From the NCBI GenBank assembly GCA_900541345.1, contig UQJE01000044.1:1-19401 (forward strand): 19,401 nt of DNA, given 5' to 3'. Each line of letters starts with the position of its first letter. The stretch's first letter is position 1. Under the pieces are notes generated by a model. That model was given only the letters and a program-made list of their open reading frames with translations, made no database searches and was not told the origin of the DNA. The position numbers and the translations under genes are program-made. Source of the DNA: an uncultured Blautia sp. (GTDB lineage Bacteria > Bacillota > Clostridia > Lachnospirales > Lachnospiraceae). Positions 13,834 through 19,401 of the stretch are shown piece after piece.

Positions 13834-15071
13834 GTGTAGAAGCTGTCTATGAAGGCGGTACCTATCCTTTAAGGAGGGACAACCAGACAGGGGCATATAC
13901 GGCAAAGATAGAAGCCATCCGGAAAAAGTTAAAAACCGAGGAACGATACAGTTATTACCCTATAATGTTACGGATTACAGATGATGCCGGGAATGTAACG
14001 GTAAAAACCATTTCTGATGCAGAGATTGGGCAGAACCTTTTGCTTGTGGTAAGGGAGGAACAGTTTTTTCCTCTGAAATTCATTGTGGCAAATGAAAAAG
14101 GGGAAGAACTGGGTTATGTGAAGGAAGCTAATTATATCGACCTGGAGCTGGGTGAAACCAATGACTTTGAGTTGGAATTCAGCGCTGACGCATGGAAGGA
14201 AGAAGCCTATAACTGGGGATACCGGATTTTTATTCCAAACACGGAGTACGGTGGACTTTTGGAGGAGAGAAAGACTTCCACCGGACAGGGTACGGTTACA
14301 TGGCTTGGCTATACATGGAGAGGGCTGCTTAATCAGAAAATCATACAGCCGCCAAACGGGGAAACTCAGCTTACAGTCTCCGGAGATGCAAATAAAATTA
14401 TAAAGGATATCATTGGGAGCCGGTTTGGCTCTCTTTTTGTTGCAGAAACAGAAGCCAGTGGGATTGAAATCAGGAATTACCAGTTTGACCGTTATTGTAC
14501 AGTTTTGGAGGGACTGGAAAAGATGCTGGCCGGCAAACAGGCAAGATTAAAAATCTGTTATAAGCAGGGTACACCGGGGCTTTTAGACAGCGCTGTATTA
14601 TTAAGTGCTGTACCAATCACAGACTGGTCGGAGCATCTGGAATACAGCCAGGATGGAAGACTGACCTTTACCACGGAGGATTACCGAAGGGGGATTAACC
14701 ATTTGATTTGTGCCGGAGAAGGGGAAGGAACGGAAAGACAGGTATTACATCTGTATGTGCAGGGAGATGGGAGCATTCTGCAGGATAAACCTTATTATAG
14801 CGGTCTTGCAGAAAGGGAGGCACTGTATTCCTACACTTCTGTGGAGGATTTAGAGCAGCTTAAAAAAGATGGAATAAAGCAGTTGGAAAGCCTGAAAAAT
14901 TATAGAGGGATGGAAGCGCATATTAACAATGTAGATGTGGACATTGGTGACATGGTAGGAGGTAGGGACAGGGTAACTGGAATGTCTATACAGCAGCCTG
15001 TAGTTGGCAAAATCCTTACAATAAAAGACGGGGAAATAGATGTGGAATACAAATTGAAAGGAGCGAAGTGA
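13824..15071 (+). CDS. Tail tip protein (Siphovirus Gp37-like, Tal position) with N-terminal Ig-like module
   Basis: 415 aa; ATG 13824 has GGAG upstream and overlaps the Dit stop. Residues 1-75 form a small beta module (VEAVYEGGTYPLRRDNQTGAY ... YYPIMLRITDDAGNVTV) that is paralogous to the start of the protein at 16065. From about residue 80 on the protein follows the Gp37-like family (siphovirus ReqiPepy6 Gp37): FIVANEKGEELGYVKEANYIDLELGETNDFELEF, WGYRIFIPNTEYGGLL, GYTWRGLLNQKIIQPP, and the C-terminal GMEAHINNVDVDIGDMVGGRD with VVGKILTIKDGEIDVEYKL. This family takes the place of the N-terminal Tal hub that closes the tube under Dit. There is no peptidase domain appended, so it is a short Tal. 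The 5' fusion of an Ig-like module to this family is the odd point. Confidence 0.8.
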   Translation: MVVSVEAVYEGGTYPLRRDNQTGAYTAKIEAIRKKLKTEERYSYYPIMLRITDDAGNVTVKTISDAEIGQNLLLVVREEQFFPLKFIVANEKGEELGYVKEANYIDLELGETNDFELEFSADAWKEEAYNWGYRIFIPNTEYGGLLEERKTSTGQGTVTWLGYTWRGLLNQKIIQPPNGETQLTVSGDANKIIKDIIGSRFGSLFVAETEASGIEIRNYQFDRYCTVLEGLEKMLAGKQARLKICYKQGTPGLLDSAVLLSAVPITDWSEHLEYSQDGRLTFTTEDYRRGINHLICAGEGEGTERQVLHLYVQGDGSILQDKPYYSGLAEREALYSYTSVEDLEQLKKDGIKQLESLKNYRGMEAHINNVDVDIGDMVGGRDRVTGMSIQQPVVGKILTIKDGEIDVEYKLKGAK

Positions 15072-15072
15072 T

Positions 15073-16050
15073 ATGGGATTGAAACCGCTTACAATCAATA
15101 CACCAGCGGAAAGCGCAGCACATATTTTAGCGGAAGATGATGCAGCGCTTTACGCCGGGATGCTGGCACAGGACAGTGTATTGAACTTGGGGAGCAAATT
15201 AAAAGCAACGGTAATAAGCAATAATAAAGTCCGTATTGCAGACGGGGTGGTTCTGGTAGGAGGACATGCTGCAAGGATTGTGAAAGGCGATTATGAAGAC
15301 ATGACTATCAATAACGGAGTCAGCGGTCAGAAGCGGAATGATATTATCATGGCACGCTTTATTGCAGGAGTTGACGGGGGTGCAGACTCTTACAAGCTGG
15401 TTGTGATACAGGGGACATCCGGGATAACAGCGAAAGATCCTGTATATACAAAAGGGGATTTATACAATGGCGATAAACAAAGGGACTATCCTTTGTGGAG
15501 GGTAAAGATTGAGAACCTTAGCATTGTGAAGGTAGAGCAGATGTTTACTGTAGGGAAAAGCACCGAAGAGGTCATGGCAGAGATGCTGGCAGCCAATGCA
15601 GCCCTGCAAAAGCAGATAGGGGCAAAAGGGCAGGAAGCCAGCATCGGAGGCTATACAAGGGAATGGCTTTTAACCGATGAGTATCAGGCGATTGGAAACT
15701 ATGCACAGACTGTCAATAATGAATACTTTGAGTCCACAAGTGGTCCTGACGGGTATTTAAAGGTGAAGCAGTCCGGTGTTTATCTGATTTCCCTGCAGGC
15801 AAACTTAAGAAAAAAAACACAGGACTCTTCTGGAAATGTCTGGTCTAAGATTGTCGTCAACGATGCAGGGAATATCGGTGGAGATGTACATTATATGCCG
15901 GCAGGAACTTACTATGATACGGTGAATTATGTTACCTATAATTACTTAAATGCGGGTGCAAAGCTGAAAGCACATTTATCTGTCAATGCAGAATTACAGG
16001 ATGTCTGGGCACAGGGCGGCGAGTACCTGAATGTTGTAAAATTGTCTTGA
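15073..16050 (+). CDS. Baseplate / receptor-binding protein with C1q-like C-terminal domain
   Basis: 325 aa, ATG 15073 one base after the previous TGA, with AAAGGAG upstream. Residues 1-165 resemble baseplate or upper fibre proteins of Clostridia phages (LTINTPAESAAHILAEDDAALYAGM, KVRIADGVVLVGGHAARIV, RNDIIMARFI, RDYPLWRVKIENLSIVKVEQM). A short helical stretch (EEVMAEMLAANAALQKQIG) that may form a trimer coil follows at about 165-195. The remaining 120 residues look like a C1q/TNF-type jelly roll: GYLKVKQSGVYLISLQANLR, SGNVWSKIVVND and a final LSVNAELQDVWAQGGEYLNVVKLS. Such heads occur on phage receptor-binding proteins, so it may contact the host surface (inference). No chaperone/autoprotease is appended. 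Confidence 0.65.
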   Translation: MGLKPLTINTPAESAAHILAEDDAALYAGMLAQDSVLNLGSKLKATVISNNKVRIADGVVLVGGHAARIVKGDYEDMTINNGVSGQKRNDIIMARFIAGVDGGADSYKLVVIQGTSGITAKDPVYTKGDLYNGDKQRDYPLWRVKIENLSIVKVEQMFTVGKSTEEVMAEMLAANAALQKQIGAKGQEASIGGYTREWLLTDEYQAIGNYAQTVNNEYFESTSGPDGYLKVKQSGVYLISLQANLRKKTQDSSGNVWSKIVVNDAGNIGGDVHYMPAGTYYDTVNYVTYNYLNAGAKLKAHLSVNAELQDVWAQGGEYLNVVKLS

Positions 16051-16064
16051 AAAGGGGGAGAAGG

Positions 16065-16958
16065 ATGTCTGTAAAAGAAGTAGTCCTTACTCTCAACGGG
16101 CAGAATTACGCACTGAGAAAAAATACAGAAGGTGAATATGAGGCGGTGATCACAGCGCCGGAAGAGTCCGGTTATACGCAGCCAGAGCATGCCTATGTAA
16201 TGGAGCTTCGTATCACAGACCAGTCCGGCACGATTGTCATTGATAAGAATCATGATACCTTTGGAAGCAAAATGAAGCTGGCTGTCGTGGAAAGAGTGCC
16301 GCCTGTCATTTCTCCTGTCTTTCCTACGGAGAGTGCCTATCTGACAGAGCGAACAGTGCAGATACAGTTTGATGTTACGGACGATGACTCCGGAGTAAAA
16401 AAAGATACCATATCCCTCCAGATAGACGCCGGGACAATGCTTACAAAGCAGCTTACTAAAATTTCGGTAATCGAAGGGTATCACTGTACTTATGTGACTG
16501 CATTAAAAGAAGGGGTGCACATTTTAAGGATAAAAGCAGAGGATCGGGACGGAAATGCCATAGAAAAGATAGTGACTTTTAAGGTTGACACAACAGCTCC
16601 CAGTTTAAACATATCAGAGCCATCGGATCATATTGCCTTAAATGTTCCCACTTGCCGGATTGTAGGAATTACCAATGATACCACCAGTGCACCGTGTACG
16701 GTTACCATAAACGTAAACGAAAAAGAGCAGGGCCATGTGCCGGTAAACGGAGATGGGACATTCTTAAAAGAAGTGCTTTTAGAAGAAGGCGTCAATCTTA
16801 TCCGCATCAAAAGCACAGACAGAGCGGGCAACTATGCAGAGGTTGTAAGGAATGTCACCTATAACTTTGATACCCCACAGGTTTTGGGAGTGAAAATAGT
16901 GCCCAATCCGGTGTCTGCCGGAAAGTTTTTTGAGATTATAGTCAATGCAACAGATTAA
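16065..16958 (+). CDS. Tail protein with several Ig-like/FN3-like domains
   Basis: 297 aa. ATG 16065 is chosen because AAGGGGGAGAAGG directly precedes it; an in-frame TTG at 16047 lies in the end of the preceding gene. Residues 1-80 (VVLTLNGQNYALRKNTEGEYEAVITAPE ... YVMELRITDQSGTIVID) are the same Ig-like module as at the start of the Gp37-like protein. Residues 85-180 and 180-275 are Ig-like repeats of the kind found in bacterial surface proteins: VPPVISPVFPTESAYL ... IRIKAEDRDGNAIEKIVTFKVD and TTAPSLNISEPSDH ... NLIRIKSTDRAGNYAEVVRNVTYNFD, each ending in the 'D.aGN' turn. The end (KIVPNPVSAGKFFEIIVNATD) introduces a PNPV motif repeated in the next micro-gene. It probably decorates the tail tip and binds carbohydrate or cell-surface polymers (inference). 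There are no Cys or catalytic residues to suggest an enzyme. Confidence 0.65.
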   Translation: MSVKEVVLTLNGQNYALRKNTEGEYEAVITAPEESGYTQPEHAYVMELRITDQSGTIVIDKNHDTFGSKMKLAVVERVPPVISPVFPTESAYLTERTVQIQFDVTDDDSGVKKDTISLQIDAGTMLTKQLTKISVIEGYHCTYVTALKEGVHILRIKAEDRDGNAIEKIVTFKVDTTAPSLNISEPSDHIALNVPTCRIVGITNDTTSAPCTVTINVNEKEQGHVPVNGDGTFLKEVLLEEGVNLIRIKSTDRAGNYAEVVRNVTYNFDTPQVLGVKIVPNPVSAGKFFEIIVNATD

Positions 16959-16969
16959 GGCGGTGTGGA

Positions 16970-17122
16970 ATGGTACGAATTGAGCAGATAGAAGTCCTGC
17001 CAAACCCTGTAAGGACAGGGGGAAAAGTAAAAATAACCGTAACATTGCAGGAAGAGTACGAAAATGCAAAGCGGTATAAAAACAGGTACCCTTGCCGGTA
17101 CGGGAAAGGAGAAGCAAAATGA
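16970..17122 (+). CDS. 50-aa tail-associated protein with PNPV motif
   Basis: 50 aa, not long enough to be found by usual length cut-offs. ATG 16970 follows AAGGCGGTGTGG and its TGA overlaps the ATG of the next gene as ATGA, so it is embedded in the operon and translated. The sequence begins MVRIEQIEVLPNPVRTGGKVK and ends NRYPCRYGKGEAK. The N-terminal half repeats the last segment of the preceding 297-aa protein (KIVPNPVSAGKFFEIIV): both have I/V-x-PNPV-x-x-G-K followed by a beta strand. I recall similar small proteins (IE.i.v.PNPV.tG..v.I.V.v.eeY...k.Y..RYP.rY) in other Clostridia prophages, where they lie between baseplate and fibre genes. The role is unknown; a structural beta-strand add-on is possible. 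Confidence 0.6.
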   Translation: MVRIEQIEVLPNPVRTGGKVKITVTLQEEYENAKRYKNRYPCRYGKGEAK

Positions 17123-17490
17123 AAGAAATTGTATTTAACGATGGGAGAAATCTGGAAATTCAGTCAGTAGAGAGTCGGGAAGGAAAGTTATATGTAAGGG
17201 TTATCCTTACAACTTCCGAGCAGTTAAAGGCTTTGTTTGGGGATGAATTTGCAACCCGGAAAATGACCTTGTATGAAAACCATAAAGAGCAGGAAGCATT
17301 TGAGAACTATAACAAGCTGTCCTACTTAAAAGAAGAAGCCGGAGGTATCTGGGAAGTGGAGATGCTGCAAAGAGAAAAAGAGGATGCCGTAAAGATTGCA
17401 GAGCTTACTATGCAGCTTCAGGAAGCAAACCGGCAGATTACAGATTTACAGCTTGCAGTCTGTGAACTCTATGAAGGAATGGGGGTATAA
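17119..17490 (+). CDS. Tail-associated protein with C-terminal coiled coil
   Basis: 123 aa. ATG 17119 is preceded by AAAGGAG and overlaps the previous stop by 4 bp; the longer frame from 17092 has no site and lies in another gene. The first 60 residues are beta-rich (MKEIVFNDGRNLEIQSVESREG, KLYVRVILTTSEQLKALFGDEF), followed by a strand-turn ATRKMTLYENHKEQEAFENYNKL. From about residue 92 on there is a heptad-like coiled coil KIAELTMQLQEANRQITDLQ ending LAVCELYEGMGV. This arrangement, with the closing 'LQlAvcELYE', is common in small Clostridia phage proteins directly upstream of an XkdX gene and of fibre genes. It is probably a baseplate or fibre-attachment protein that oligomerises through the coil (inference). 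No named family can be given. Confidence 0.65.
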   Translation: MKEIVFNDGRNLEIQSVESREGKLYVRVILTTSEQLKALFGDEFATRKMTLYENHKEQEAFENYNKLSYLKEEAGGIWEVEMLQREKEDAVKIAELTMQLQEANRQITDLQLAVCELYEGMGV

Positions 17491-17493
17491 GCA

Positions 17494-17595
17494 ATGTCAA
17501 AGGTTTATGCAGATTTAATCAAAAAGGGTTTTAAAACCATTGAAGAAGTACCGGAGAAAATCAGGGAAGAGGTAAGGACGCTTTTAAAAGAATGA
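17494..17595 (+). CDS. XkdX-family micro-protein
   Basis: 33 aa. ATG 17494 is 3 bp after the previous TAA and follows a GGGGG ribosome site. The protein MSKVYADLIKKGFKTIEEVP plus EKIREEVRTLLKE matches the very short XkdX/CD1375 family: k.Y..LI.kGlkTi..VP..lr..V..lL. This family occurs in PBSX-like elements and many Firmicutes prophages, always within the tail-tip or fibre region before holin genes, and its function is not established. The motif is highly typical, so the call is firm despite the small size. It is followed by 53 bp without a gene before the strong AGGAGG of the next gene. Confidence 0.83.
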   Translation: MSKVYADLIKKGFKTIEEVPEKIREEVRTLLKE

Positions 17596-17648
17596 GAAGA
17601 AGCAAAGATACAAGTGGAAAGCGTGCCGTAAGAAAGGAGGGATAAAAT

Positions 17649-18293
17649 TTGAGGGTTGATTTTAACGATGACAGAAAGCATGTGAAGGTAACCGGTCTTG
17701 ACCAATGGGATTATGGACAGAAGTTGGAGATATACGGGATACCCAATGTCACCCATGCGGAAGTCCATATTTGCTGTGAAAATGATACAGAAGCCCTAAT
17801 CATACAGGCGCAGGTGACGGAACATATCACAGCGGATATCCCGGACGCACTTTTACGCACCGGGGAAAATTTAAAAGCTTATGTCTATATTGCCACGGCA
17901 ACGGAAGGAAAAACAATCCGTACAATTACAATGATTGTAAATAGGAGGCAGCGGCCAGAAGACTACACGGTGTTACCGGAAAAGAACTTATTAAGGGAAA
18001 TCCTGGAAAGGCTGGATTTGAAAGCGGATGATATCAAACTTACGGAGAATGAATTACAGCTGCTTTCCGGTGGAAAGGGAATTGGAAGCAAAATCCGTCT
18101 TCCTGGTGGTTCTGGTGGCAGGGAAATTGAGCTCAGAAATAATGGAACTGCAATCCAATGGAGATATACAGACAGTAATGATTGGATAGATTTAATTCAA
18201 ACAGAAGAATTAAGAGGCAAAGATGGTGTTACTCCAAGTTTTATCATAAGGGACGGACACCTGATTGCAATATATGAAGAAAAGGAGAAATAA
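17649..18293 (+). CDS. Baseplate/fibre-attachment protein (BppU-like N-terminus), TTG start
   Basis: 214 aa. The start is TTG 17649, 8 nt after a perfect AGGAGG (17635-17640), and no ATG exists near the beginning. Residues 1-105 form a beta domain (VDFNDDRKHVKVTGLDQWDYGQKLEIYGIPN, ADIPDALLRTGENLKAYVYIAT, then TITMIVNRRQRPEDY), which recurs in Clostridia phage baseplates and resembles the N-terminal domain of BppU/upper baseplate proteins. Residues 115-150 are helical (LLREILERLDLKADDIKLTE). The C-terminal part GREIELRNNGTAIQWRYTDS followed by WIDLIQTEELRGKDGVTPSF is a motif also seen at the edge of collagen stalks, with one GKDGVTP turn. It is encoded 3 bp upstream of the first collagen tail fibre, so it may be the socket that joins the fibres to the baseplate (inference). 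Confidence 0.68.
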   Translation: MRVDFNDDRKHVKVTGLDQWDYGQKLEIYGIPNVTHAEVHICCENDTEALIIQAQVTEHITADIPDALLRTGENLKAYVYIATATEGKTIRTITMIVNRRQRPEDYTVLPEKNLLREILERLDLKADDIKLTENELQLLSGGKGIGSKIRLPGGSGGREIELRNNGTAIQWRYTDSNDWIDLIQTEELRGKDGVTPSFIIRDGHLIAIYEEKEK

Positions 18294-18296
18294 AAC

Positions 18297-19034
18297 ATGG
18301 CAAGAGAAGTAGATTTAGGAAGCATTGTGGGACCAAGAGGACCGCAGGGAGAAAAAGGAGAGAAAGGAGATCCAGGTGCAACCACAGCAGACGGAGTATC
18401 CTATAAAGACTCCAATGTAGCAAATGCATTAGATGAACTGACAAAAAGGATGGATGATGTGCAGTATACACCAATCCAGATTACTTCTTTTTCTAATAAC
18501 GTGAATACGGCTGAAATGGGTAGTACCGTAAATACAGTCGTATTGAATTGGGGATATAATAAAGAGCCAAAGAAGGCGACACTTGATGGAAGCGGATTGG
18601 ACGTAAAATTAAGGACAAAGACCATTGAAGGGGCTGGCATTAAAAGCAATAAAACTTATACTCTTACTGCAACGGATGACAGGGAGGCCAAAGCAACCAA
18701 AACCACAGCAATTACATTTTTAAACGGAGTGTATTATGGAGTGGGCACCGCAGTTGGGGGTGCCATAAACAATGACTTTGTGAAAGGACTGACCAAAAAG
18801 CTTTCCGGAAGCAAAGCCGGAAGTTTTACCGTAAATGCCACAGAAGGAAACTATATTTATTATGCTCTTCCGAAAAGGCTTGGTACACCAACGTTCTTTG
18901 TAGGAGGCTTTGAAGGTGGATTTGCACTGGAAAAGACATTTGAATATACCAACCCAAGCGGTTATACAGAAAGTTATGATGTATATAAAAGTACAAATGC
19001 CGGACTTGGAAGCACCAAAGTGGATGTAAAATAA
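18297..19034 (+). CDS. Collagen-stalk tail fibre / tail tip protein
   Basis: 245 aa. ATG 18297 has AAAGGAG upstream. Residues 12-29 are six Gly-X-Y triplets (GPRGPQGEKGEKGDPGAT), a very short collagen stalk, followed by a helical ATTADGVSYKDSNVANALDEL linker. From about residue 58 on there is a beta domain that I recognise from other Firmicutes phage fibres: PIQITSFSNNVNTAEMGSTV, NWGYNKEPKKATLDGS, NKTYTLTATDDREAKATKTT, AITFLNGVYYGVGTA. The rest (LPKRLGTPTFFVGGFEGGFAL and following) is a terminal domain that may bind receptor. It is likely a trimer as with other collagen-like phage fibres. A second, longer collagen fibre begins 15 bp later. Structural call good, receptor role inferred. Confidence 0.72.
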   Translation: MAREVDLGSIVGPRGPQGEKGEKGDPGATTADGVSYKDSNVANALDELTKRMDDVQYTPIQITSFSNNVNTAEMGSTVNTVVLNWGYNKEPKKATLDGSGLDVKLRTKTIEGAGIKSNKTYTLTATDDREAKATKTTAITFLNGVYYGVGTAVGGAINNDFVKGLTKKLSGSKAGSFTVNATEGNYIYYALPKRLGTPTFFVGGFEGGFALEKTFEYTNPSGYTESYDVYKSTNAGLGSTKVDVK

Positions 19035-19049
19035 GGGAGGAAAAAAAGA

Positions 19050-19401
19050 ATGCCAATTTTATTGATTGATAAGATTAAACAGAAAAATAACGGGAAATTT
19101 AAACTGGTAGACGCAGCGGATGTAGAATATAACGGAAAAGGACTGGACGAGGCAATTAAATCTGGTGAATTCAAAGGGGACAAAGGTGATGCGGGTCCTG
19201 TTGGACCTGCCGGAGCGAAGGGAGAACAGGGAGAGACAGGACCTACCGGACCGGTCGGAGCAAAGGGAGAGCGAGGAGAAGCAGGACCTGCTGGACCTGC
19301 CGGTGCAAAAGGAGAACAGGGTATTCAGGGACCTAAAGGTGAAAAAGGAGATCCTTTTGCAGTAGCAAAAACGTATCCTTCCGTAGCGGCTATGAACGCA
19401 G
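19050..19401 (+). CDS. Collagen-stalk tail fibre, 3' part beyond the window
   Basis: The frame starts at ATG 19050, after GGGAGG (19035-19040), and is still open at the window end, giving 117 residues of an incomplete protein. Residues 1-42 (MPILLIDKIKQKNNGKFKLV ... YNGKGLDEAIKSGEFK) are an anchor domain of the type seen at the start of Clostridia phage fibres. Residues 43-102 are twenty uninterrupted Gly-X-Y triplets, the longest stalk in the window. After GDPF comes AVAKTYPSVAAMNA, the common beginning of the domain that follows the stalk in such fibres. The missing C-terminus should hold the receptor-binding head; whether it has a variable region cannot be seen here. All charged triplet pairs (GEK, GER, GDK) favour a stable trimer. 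Confidence 0.8.
   Translation, partial: MPILLIDKIKQKNNGKFKLVDAADVEYNGKGLDEAIKSGEFKGDKGDAGPVGPAGAKGEQGETGPTGPVGAKGERGEAGPAGPAGAKGEQGIQGPKGEKGDPFAVAKTYPSVAAMNA
19176..19355 (+). repeat. Gly-X-Y collagen repeat with a 90-bp imperfect direct repeat
   Basis: Twenty triplets encode the collagen stalk of the second tail fibre. Within it, GGACCTGCCGG plus following GC(G/A)AA(G/A)GGAGAACAGGG occurs at about 19203 and again at about 19293, 90 bp apart (ten triplets, GPAGAKGEQG in both). Such repeats can expand or shrink in frame by recombination or slippage, changing stalk length without breaking the gene. Confidence 0.75.

Noticed and set aside
1..19401. Search for tRNA genes, CRISPR arrays, insertion sequences, attachment sites and diversity-generating retroelement
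   Set aside because: No clover-leaf candidates, spaced repeats, transposase or reverse transcriptase frames, or template/variable repeat pairs were seen; the whole window is phage structural genes.

Overview
The window is a single, continuous, all-plus-strand late (structural) gene module of a siphovirus or prophage, running from the end of the large terminase through head, tail, baseplate and the first tail-fibre genes. Gene order and protein types (A118-type portal, Phage_min_cap2-type minor capsid protein, GP20-type scaffold, three small connector/minor capsid proteins, Gp15 chaperone, TP901-type tape measure, Sipho_tail Dit, Gp37-like Tal) match the Listeria A118-like group of Firmicutes phages. 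The modest GC content, strong AGGAGG-type ribosome sites, XkdX micro-gene and Clostridia-style collagen fibres suggest a low-GC Clostridia host, probably Lachnospiraceae; this host call is inference. No tRNA, rRNA, IS element, CRISPR array, integrase, lysis gene or reverse transcriptase is visible. Nearly all intergenic gaps are under 90 bp, so there is no long gene-free stretch.

Layout. 2-292: C-terminus of TerL. 285-3309: portal and minor capsid protein. The latter carries a C-terminal domain that looks like a DUF4258/BECR-fold RNase toxin, followed by a small acidic gene in the position of an immunity protein (3302-3568), a UUCG-capped terminator-like hairpin (3569-3602) and a 38-aa Cys/His micro-protein (3628-3744). 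3828-5254: scaffold and major capsid protein. 5338-5652: collagen-stalk head fibre. 5663-7193: four head-completion/connector genes. 7200-7733: major tail (tube) protein. 7800-8749: two tail-assembly chaperone-like genes. 8750-13003: tape measure. 13000-15071: distal tail protein and Gp37-like tail protein. 15073-18293: baseplate/receptor-binding accessory proteins, two micro-genes and Ig-like proteins. 18297-19401: two successive collagen-stalk tail fibres, the second cut by the window end.

The most striking observation is that the major capsid and major tail genes end in the same way: codons GGG GAG TAA within a run of five G, followed at 5-7 nt by an H-type pseudoknot. The stem 1 sequences differ but are fully compensated, and stem 2 is shared. 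In both genes only the -1 frame stays open past the stop, adding basic tails of 25 and 27 residues. This is a strong candidate for twin programmed -1 frameshifting that yields minor long forms of both capsid and tail-tube protein. The same strategy is known from Lactobacillus phage A2 (-1) and Listeria phage PSA (+1), but this site/pseudoknot pair is one I do not recognise.

The second system of interest is the minor-capsid toxin domain with its putative immunity gene, resembling phage-borne MuF polymorphic toxins. Other points are a duplicated N-terminal Ig-like module in two tail proteins, a PNPV motif repeated across a gene boundary, and a three-copy 42-residue repeat in the tape measure.
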